A stretch of 64,000 bases of DNA from Cristatella mucedo (lineage: Eukaryota; Bryozoa; Phylactolaemata; Cristatellidae): the NCBI GenBank assembly GCA_009760855.2, contig WPIO01000012.1, forward strand, positions 3,938,501 to 4,002,500, given 5' to 3'. This document shows, in pieces, positions 59,701 to 64,000 of the stretch. The position numbers were made by a program, and so were the translations under genes. The notes beneath the pieces are model-generated. The model was given only the letters and a program-made list of their open reading frames with translations, was not told the DNA's origin and made no database searches. Position 1 is the first letter of the stretch; every line of letters starts with the position of its first letter.

Positions 59701-61000
59701 GCTAGTCACCGTTTTTTCTAACAAAGAATTTTTTCACCACTTTTAAGATGTCGATGGCAGCTGTTTCCAAAAGGGCTCTTAAACAAGAATTCTTCTTTGA
59801 TGGCATCAGTATGCACATAGCAAACAAAAACCAGGAGCTGGTAGCACTGAGAGACATCGCGATATTCATGCAGCTGCTAGATGAATGAAAATACCATAGC
59901 TGCAAATTCTTCTACACCTTGAATCGGAAAACTAGAAGCAATGTAAAAAAATTACAGCAGTTTATTTGAAGGCAGGGTTCCTAAACTAGGGAATCATTAA
60001 CCACCAAAAGTCAGATCAATACCTATTCTTCATATTGAAACCGAGCTGAAACTTTTCAATCTAGTCATGTCGGTCCACATCGGCAGATAATGATAATGCT
60101 AATCATAGTAATACTAAATTTGATATAGCGCCAGCAGAGAAGTCAATCTATTTCCAGGCACTTTGCATTTGCTGCAAAGGAAGCACGACAGAATGGCTAG
60201 TGGTAGCATGCTCAATAAACAACAAGAATAACACGGTCAGGGGCGACATGCACGGGGTCTGCATGCTAAAATAATAATATAATTATTCAAGTTCACGCCT
60301 ATACAACTAATATAACAAGGATATACCAAATTACTCATATTTTGCATATCGATTGCCCGATTTAGCAAATCCCTGGGTCAGGATAACAATCTAAGACACG
60401 ACAACTATAGATTTTCCATGCATCAAAGCCGAGCGTAAAGTAAACGAAGAAATTTTAAGAACACAGAAAACAGCTGCAATCGATGGCACTCACTGATGTA
60501 AATAAATTCAAGTACTGGATGTCGCACAAGTGTACCGGAGCCAAGAGAATAATCGATGTAACAGCACAACTTATGAAACCAGCATGATCCTGATTTAAGA
60601 AAAGTTGCGGTCAAATAACGCAAATTGGTCAACAGATCCACAAGTAAACTTTAAGAGCGCAGTCGAGACCGCATCGGGCATCCAACTGTATCGGGCCCTA
60701 GGCTTCATCGGCCCACAGACACGCCGATGCTAAGGTAACCCTGTGCGGCATCACTTAAAACATGCAGTTCCATAGCTCGCTGGACCGCATCAAATCCAAA
60801 GACCACATCAAAAAGCTGCATCGCTAAATATGTTGCGACTAAATTCAACACATTTGATAGCTGGAAATTCAGAATTCAGCCGACAGAAAGTACCTACCGA
60901 TGGTGTCTACCGTACTAGAAGCTCCGTCTCTGGGTACTGAAAGGCCATAGTATTTTCGCACATAAGGTAATGCATCATTAGGTTCACCTGGCTTTGCCAT
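38492..61000 (-). CDS. ANKLE2: ANKLE2-like ankyrin-repeat protein of nuclear envelope reassembly
   Basis: Coding exons: 61000-60898, 57261-57131, 51732-51553, 51438-51250, 48797-48608, 46742-46531, 42956-42859, 42676-42497, 42349-41725, 40518-40394, 38645-38492. They join in phase to 728 codons plus stop. In the family the protein helps nuclear envelope reformation by controlling BAF phosphorylation. Conserved blocks in order: YYGLSVP; the viroplasmin-like [16 protein letters not shown] (exon 2); [46 protein letters not shown] (ankyrin region, about 110-260); YVPLLRAED and [15 protein letters not shown]; a long low-complexity exon 9 with a Q run; [13 protein letters not shown]; and [11 protein letters not shown] near the C-terminus. 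No transmembrane or LEM segment precedes the first exon. An in-frame TGA lies 12 codons upstream of the Met, but an acceptor just inside exon 1 could link to unseen 5' exons. Exon 9/10 borders are the least certain. Exon 6 joins exon 7 in phase, but human ANKLE2 has extra residues there, so a small exon may be missed. Confidence 0.91.
38646..41724. other. ANKLE2 introns 9 and 10, no element recognised
   Basis: Apart from exon 10 (40518-40394) I see only short open frames and no LINE, SINE or microsatellite. The minus frame at 41093-40659 has no family-like motif. Confidence 0.45.
43578..43729. repeat. Tandem duplication, about 77-bp unit, two copies
   Basis: AGATACTGCCCGAAATCGAC recurs at 43578 and 43655, followed by near-identical sequence to AAAGTCTC in both. 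In ANKLE2 intron 6. Confidence 0.9.
44167..44565 (-). pseudogene. Decayed duplicate of ANKLE2 exon 5 end plus adjoining intron
   Basis: Matches 48280-48680 throughout: the ACCGAATACAG.AGTCGATC block, CCACTATTG, AATAAGATTGACTAAACAAA, then GAATTACTTTCTTCTCAGA. The last 80 bases copy the end of ANKLE2 exon 5 with its donor site. In the copy the reading frame is shifted by a four-base insertion and the donor GTAATG has become GTTATG, so it is a relic rather than an alternative exon. It sits 4.1 kb downstream of exon 5, in intron 6. Confidence 0.82.
44571..44692 (+). mobile_element. SINE-A copy
   Basis: Head CGTGATGGCAAACTAGG, box B GTTTCGAATCCTG, GTGGGTGACCCTTTATTGCC, end AAGCTGTTAAATCAACT then ATTATT. 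Inserted at the edge of the exon 5 duplicate, with an internal deletion. Confidence 0.78.
44975..45105 (+). mobile_element. Old SINE-A-like copy
   Basis: CTTGGGTTCAAGTCCTGAAG (box B) followed by AGGATAGCCTGCTGAAAGCAGG and AAGGCTGTGGCACCAGC resembles SINE-A body and end with many changes. Confidence 0.5.
45152..46271 (-). mobile_element. LINE-A copy, young-looking, 5'-truncated
   Basis: A minus-strand frame (46247-45615) holds [49 protein letters not shown] and [18 protein letters not shown]. It is followed by 3' UTR, stem-loop and a ten-unit (AAT) tail at 45152-45181. The copy is cut right after the YADD region, so it lacks the catalytic box. It is very similar to the 6.0-kb and 55.5-kb copies. 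Confidence 0.88.
47275..48030 (-). mobile_element. Diverged LINE-A copy with internal (AG)n
   Basis: On plus: ATAATAATAAATTTGTATAGCCCC, TCCAGGCTATGGGAGCATAA, GGTATTGCTAAACGATTCGAG. A 77-bp (GA)n run follows at 47644-47720, and then more LINE-A-like 3' sequence (TCCAGGCTTTGGGAAC) and the RT C-terminus. The order suggests two old copies side by side or a duplicated 3' part. Confidence 0.68.
47644..47720. repeat. (GA)n microsatellite
   Basis: An almost pure GA run of about 77 bases within LINE-A remnants in ANKLE2 intron 5. Confidence 0.95.
48798..49119. repeat. Segment repeated inside the Tc1-like element at 53.08 kb
   Basis: Starts exactly at the acceptor border of ANKLE2 exon 5 and matches 53078-53417 nearly base for base in long blocks (ATGACCATTCTTGTCTATGC, AACCCAGCTAATCTATACAA, GCTTGAATTCTTCGGATGG). 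Same orientation on the plus strand. Confidence 0.88.
49560..49570. repeat. C11 homopolymer
   Basis: Eleven C bases in ANKLE2 intron 4. No other feature attached. Confidence 0.9.
50043..50513 (+). mobile_element. LINE-A 3'-end copy
   Basis: Begins in the RT C-terminus ([19 protein letters not shown]), continues through [16 protein letters not shown], 3' UTR, the stem-loop and an (ATT)n tail. In ANKLE2 intron 4, opposite strand to the gene. Confidence 0.88.
51733..52429. other. ANKLE2 intron 2, no feature recognised
   Basis: AT-rich, short open frames only. Confidence 0.45.
52430..52900 (+). mobile_element. Old LINE-A copy, 3' part
   Basis: Plus-strand order of CTCACTCTCTTTCGTCAGCC, ACCTCAAATCATTTGAAG, GACATCCCCCGACTTTCGAC and AAAGAGGGATTTAGTTGTCT matches LINE-A 3' sequence at low identity. 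Confidence 0.6.
53029..54736 (-). mobile_element. Tc1/mariner-type element, inactive, carrying a copy of an ANKLE2 intron segment
   Basis: Ends are CACTGCCCTC...GAGGGCAGTG flanked by TA on both sides, the target duplication of this superfamily. The minus strand encodes transposase pieces: [19 protein letters not shown] (first catalytic Asp), WQHDKDAKH (second Asp region), then WPSEAR and [11 protein letters not shown] in different frames. A stop and frameshift precede DLNPI, and the third catalytic acidic position is Lys, so it is dead. Without the extra block 53078-53417 the element would be about 1.37 kb, normal for Tc1. That block matches 48798-49119 beside ANKLE2 exon 5. It lies in ANKLE2 intron 2. 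Confidence 0.88.
54737..55544. other. ANKLE2 intron 2, low-complexity G run
   Basis: Nothing recognised except G12 at 55375-55386, about 160 bases before the LINE-A that follows. Confidence 0.5.
55545..57058 (+). mobile_element. LINE-A copy with longest RT region in window
   Basis: Plus strand runs from the RT N-terminal [20 protein letters not shown] through LLVLLDLS (then a frameshift), [12 protein letters not shown], the 124-codon frame with [13 protein letters not shown] and [11 protein letters not shown], and [18 protein letters not shown]. After a stop come [20 protein letters not shown], the 3' UTR, the stem-loop and an ATTATT tail. Few disabling changes (a frameshift near 55690 and stops near 55775 and 56187) suggest a fairly recent insertion. 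Its tail ends 73 bases from ANKLE2 exon 2, on the opposite strand. Confidence 0.9.
57494..57610 (-). mobile_element. LINE-B 3'-end fragment
   Basis: TAACTCCACAAAGCCATAAA, GGTGGGTGTTGC and CTCGGTAGTCAACAGACG correspond to the reversed LINE-B terminus. About 115 bases only, in ANKLE2 intron 1. Confidence 0.75.
57845..58935 (-). mobile_element. LINE-A copy split by SINE-A
   Basis: Reversed tail (AATAATAATAATATTAAT), stem-loop, 3' UTR and RT C-terminus up to 58637 (GGCAGACTTGATTGTGAG). It resumes at about 58850 with TTGTGGAGCTGATGTGATCG, the next LINE-A bases, and stops at 58935 against LINE-B. Confidence 0.85.
58640..58850 (+). mobile_element. SINE-A, best-preserved copy, tRNA-derived
   Basis: Pol III promoter-like boxes: TGGCTCACTAGGTAAGG (box A region) and GTGGGTTTGAATCC (box B). 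An unrelated body follows (GGGCGATCCTTTATCGCC, GCAAGCGGTGGTGATAGCC) with the end GAGGCTGTTAAATCAGCT, and an (ATT)n tail to 58850. It interrupts LINE-A. ATTGTG at both edges is a probable short target duplication. Confidence 0.9.
58936..59368 (-). mobile_element. LINE-B 3' copy split by SINE-B
   Basis: GTGTGTAACTCCATAAAGCC ... GTAGCCAACGGACTTTATCTC, then the SINE-B insert, then AACAAAGAGAAAGTGAG ... GATGTCGTCGCATAAG continue the LINE-B 3' region. CAACAAA flanks the insert on both sides. Confidence 0.82.
59093..59232 (-). mobile_element. SINE-B, reference copy
   Basis: On the minus strand: head TGGTCCAGTGGCTAAGGTGC, box B GTGGGCTCGAGCCCCG, then a tail with AGCACCTGAATAGAGATTAAG and TTCTCTTGGGGCGCTATAC. 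The tail is the LINE-A 3' stem-loop in altered form. Target duplication CAACAAA. Confidence 0.85.
59370..59548 (+). mobile_element. LINE-A 3'-terminal fragment
   Basis: CTGACCCTGTGCATGTCACC to AAAGCGCCTAGAAAGAGA, GAGGGCGCTTTATCAAGTGC and a short ATT tail. Only the last 180 bases of the element were copied. Confidence 0.85.
60095..60285 (-). mobile_element. LINE-A 3' fragment
   Basis: GATATAGCGCCAGCAGAGAA, CAGGCACTTTGCATTTGCTG and GCGACATGCACGGGGTCTGC in reversed order. In ANKLE2 intron 1. Confidence 0.72.
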
Positions 61001-61726
61001 TAAGTAGTATCGCAGTACGTACGATGTAGGGAATCAGAAAAGTCGCTGAGAGTTGGCCATCTGTTTGTGGCGTTGCAAGAGATAGGCTAGGTGGCTAACT
61101 CTTTCCGCCGGAAGCTGCCTATAAAGGGTATGCTATTATGAAGGTGAGAAGTACGCAATGACCTGTGGTGCAGCCTTTACTGGCTTGTTTCCAGACCAGT
61201 TACGCTCATTGGCTTGAAGCTGATACTTTTCTGATATGGTTTATTATCAACGTACTGCCCGTCCCGCCCCATATCTCGCCGTTGGGACTTGGATTCAAGA
61301 TTCGAATTCGGTCAGATAGATTTTTCACGACCAATGTGTCTTAGAAATGCTTTCAATAGGTTATAACTATGCAAAATGTGTCAGTGCAGCATTTTGGTGC
61401 GGCTGAGGAGGCGCGCAGCTGACTACAGTGTCGAGCTACAGGAGAAGTTTCAAGAGACTCATGCCAATAGCAAAGGCCGGCAGACTGGCAGAACGTGCCT
61501 CGGCATTCGCGTCCTTCGAGAGTCACGAAGGCTGACGTATCATGTAATAGTGCCCGGCCGATGGTAATTGGCCCGCAAGAAGGACGAGCCTGTAGCGTTT
61601 CCGGGTATCTTTGCCCTAACCCTCAGCGTCGGCATAAATCCTTATTATACCACAAATATACGCATATATATATATATATATATATACATATATTTGTATA
61701 TATATATATATATATATATATTTGTA

Positions 61727-61775
<49 letters not shown>

Positions 61776-62334
61776 GTATTTGTATACATATATATATATA
61801 TATTTGTGGGATAATAAGGATGTACATGTCTAGGCCAATATGTCTAGGTAAATATGTCTAGGCCATTTAAAAACAAGGAGGCTTCATGTTTAAGAAGCTT
61901 CAACCTTTTGCTAGTTTCCGGTAAACAACCGACTCACATTGATCGAAGAAAGGAGGGGCAAAATAAAGGTAAATTTGCGTTATTAATTAATTAACTGCAT
62001 TTTAAGTAAGCACGCTTTAATTTTATCGAAAGTCAGAGGTCTATGCAAAGCCAAACTAACCAACGATCGCACGAGGTTCGTGCAATGTTTTTTGTGAGAT
62101 TTCCCTTCGGAGATGTTGTCTCATGCCACTAACCACAAAGATAGCAGTCAATCTGACAGCTACACAAATTTACAATGTACAGTGCAAGCCGAAATGGTTA
62201 GTCACTATCAAGTGAAATAATTCTTACCTTTACACCAGTTTCTTATGGGACTAGTAAACCCAAGCACAGGTTAACCTTGTGCATCAGCAAGGGCCCCAAG
62301 AATAAGATGCTCTTGATCAAAGGTTCAAGAGGTG
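61001..62334. promoter_or_regulatory. 5' flank of the ANKLE2 first visible exon
   Basis: If the Met at 61000 is the true start, the promoter lies here. No TATA-like or other element can be asserted. The stretch contains an AT-rich palindrome at 61639-61820 and otherwise only short open frames. Confidence 0.3.
61639..61820. repeat. AT-rich palindrome built of (TA)n and (TACA)n
   Basis: Outer arms TCCTTATTATACCACAAATATA-like (left) and its near-perfect reverse complement at 61799-61820 (21 of 22) enclose TATATA, TTTGTATA and (CATA)n runs that are also self-complementary. Confidence 0.88.
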
Positions 62335-62490
62335 AGGGCCGTAATAGCCCAGGGAATAACGTGCTAGCTCCTAACTACCGAGGTCGTGGGTTCCAATCTT
62401 ATACTTGACGATTCTTAAAAGCCAACTGCAAGCGATGGCGATAGTCGCTTTTCTGCCTCTGTAAAAACGAGGCTATTAAATCAGCTCAAG
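62335..62490 (+). mobile_element. SINE-A copy
   Basis: GGCCGTAATAGCCCAGGG head, CGAGGTCGTGGGTTCCAATC (box B), GATGGCGATAGTCGC, end CGAGGCTATTAAATCAGCT. Confidence 0.78.
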
Positions 62491-62701
62491 TGCCTGACCC
62501 AATTTTCCTTTCTCAAGCAGTAAAAAAGTTCCAACGAAATTAAAATTTTTTTAATATATGAATACAATGAAGTTGCTGCCACTATGGATAACAACTTGGT
62601 TTATTTTTGTTTAGAAGGACTTTTGCAATGCGATGGCACAAAAACGCTTCTTATTTGACCAATCCTTAACCCTAGTTTATGATGTAATGTATGCAAGCAA
62701 G

Positions 62702-62758
62702 TCTGTCAGCAAGCCTCCTTAATGAAAGTGCTCTGTCAGCAAGAATCCTTAATGAAAT
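62702..62758. repeat. Tandem duplication, 30-bp period
   Basis: CTGTCAGCAAG...TCCTTAATGAAA occurs twice in succession. Confidence 0.85.
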
Positions 62759-62859
62759 AATTTCAGGGTCATAGCTCTACTAAGCGGTGATGATCTAGCA
62801 CATATATATCTATACAAACATGCGCTATCTGTTGTGATGGTTTCATATACAAATTAAAA

Positions 62860-63030
62860 AAAAATAGCTGATTCAACAGCCGCTTTTGTGTACCGACATG
62901 AAAGCTTTTACAGCTGTCACCACTGCTTCCAGCTGTGATAAGAGATCACCTACCGCAGAAATCGAACCCACGATGGTGGGAACGACGTCGTGAAAAGCAA
63001 CCACATTTCCTAGTGTGCGATCGCGGCTAT
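62860..63030 (-). mobile_element. SINE-A copy
   Basis: Plus reading AGCTGATTCAACAGCCGC, GTGATAAGAGATCACC, AAATCGAACCCACGATGG, TGAAAAGCAACCACATTTCC. An A-rich reversed tail lies at its left edge. Confidence 0.8.
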
Positions 63031-63189
63031 ACACAAGTAGTTACATGTGACTGGGATGATCTAACACAACATGGTTACAAATATATAGATCACTCTAATC
63101 TATTTTGAGGTTCATTTAATTTGAAAGCTTTGGATATTGCTCAAGTGTCTTTACAATAAAACAGCCATTGGCAGCATTTTTGAAGTCTG

Positions 63190-63602
63190 CCGTCAGAAAT
63201 AATAATAATACATTCTTTAGAGTTCCTTCAGAAAAACTCTTATATCTTTTTGGGCCCTTTAAATTTGTTGATAAGGAATCATGATCAAATGGTAAGTGGT
63301 AGCATGCATAAAAAACCAAGCATGACATGGTTAGAGGTGACATGCACTGGGTCAGCATGCAAATATGGTTAGTGGCAGTAAGCAAAGTGACACTATGGAT
63401 AGGCACACGTAGGAAAAATCACATAGACCCACTAAATGCAGCGATAAATATATGCATTTTTACCTTTTTTTAAAGATGGGTTGAGTCAAGGGATGTCTTG
63501 ATGGTAGTAGGAAGTGAATTCCAGGCATTGGGAGCATATAAACTAAAAGCATGGTCTCCAAAAGATTTTAGGTTCGTACAAGGCTTAGGTAAACGATTAG
63601 AT
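63190..63602 (-). mobile_element. LINE-A 3' fragment, older, cut by a second copy
   Basis: Reversed AATAATAATA tail, then diverged 3' UTR (GACATGCACTGGGTCAGC, TTCCAGGCATTGGGAGC) ending at GTAAACGATTAGA where another LINE-A tail begins. Confidence 0.75.
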
Positions 63603-64000
63603 AATAATAATATAATAATAAAAATGCACTTGATAAAGCGCCTTCAGATAACTCAATATTTTTCTAGGCGCTTCAAATTTGCTGCAAAGGGAAGTGCGAT
63701 TGAATGGTGAGTAATATCATGCGTGATAAACATGAATAACATGGTTAGGGGTGATATGCACAAGGTCAGCATGCAAATGTGGTTAGTGGCAGCATGCGCA
63801 GTGTCAGCACGCATAAGCACATGAAGGACAAATCACAGGGACCCACTAAATACTGTCCTAAATAGGTGTTTTTAAGTTCTTTTTAAATGTGGTTAAGTCA
63901 GGGGATATTCTGACGCAAGTCGGGAGGGAGTTTCAGGCTTTGGGAGCATACAAACTAAATGCACGGTCTCCAAAGAATTTGAGGTTTGTACGAGGTATTG
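63603..64000 (-). mobile_element. LINE-A copy, runs off right edge
   Basis: Starts with reversed tail (ATAATAATAATATAATAATA), then AAAGCGCCTTCAGATAAC and 3' UTR (GACCCACTAAATACTGTCC, GGGAGGGAGTTTCAGGC). It continues beyond 64000. Confidence 0.85.

Noticed and set aside
60423-60641. Possible extra ANKLE2 exon with a GTGAGT donor at about 60495
   Set aside because: Exon 1 and exon 2 already join in phase and match the family without a gap. This stretch has no family resemblance.

Overview
This is animal nuclear DNA. Coding information is split into GT-AG exons. Reverse-transcribing elements of the CR1/L2-like non-LTR type, tRNA-derived SINEs, a Tc1/mariner element and long dinucleotide runs fill the introns and gene-free DNA. 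The repeats and gene structures suggest an invertebrate metazoan, but I cannot name the phylum. I see no prokaryotic features, rRNA genes, functional tRNA genes or CRISPR arrays.

Three host genes lie on the minus strand, all transcribed leftward. (1) ANKLE2-like, 61000 to 38492: 11 exons, 728 codons, with a viroplasmin-like domain, ankyrin repeats and conserved C-terminal blocks. It has no visible transmembrane/LEM start. (2) AKAP17A (XE7/SFRS17A family), 31175 to 21525: 6 coding exons, 535 codons, with an RRM-like core and a long charged coiled coil but no RS-rich tail. (3) AASDH/ACSF4 (beta-alanine-activating, NRPS-like enzyme), 17546 to beyond base 1: 11 exons, 622 codons in the window, covering the whole adenylation domain and the carrier-protein domain. 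Its C-terminal part lies off the left edge. In each gene I checked that every exon joins the next in phase. The weakest points are the start of ANKLE2, its exon 9/10 borders, and a possible missed small exon between its exons 6 and 7.

The rest is mostly repeats. LINE-A has at least fifteen copies; its 3' end is a stem-loop followed by (AAT)n. LINE-B has about six copies. SINE-A has a tRNA-like head and an (ATT)n end. SINE-B has a tRNA-like head and a 3' tail resembling the LINE-A 3' stem-loop, which suggests it uses the LINE-A machinery. Nested insertions occur at 5.6-7.7, 13.5-15.2, 57.8-59.5 and 63.2-64 kb.

Most notable: a Tc1-like element at 53.0-54.7 kb in ANKLE2 intron 2 that carries about 335 bp also found beside exon 5 of the same gene; a decayed duplicate of the end of ANKLE2 exon 5 in intron 6; and a 1.4-kb element with roughly 150-bp inverted ends in the AASDH gene.

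The three genes share orientation but belong to different pathways (beta-alanine activation, splicing/PKA anchoring, nuclear envelope reassembly). Nothing in the sequence shows that they work together.
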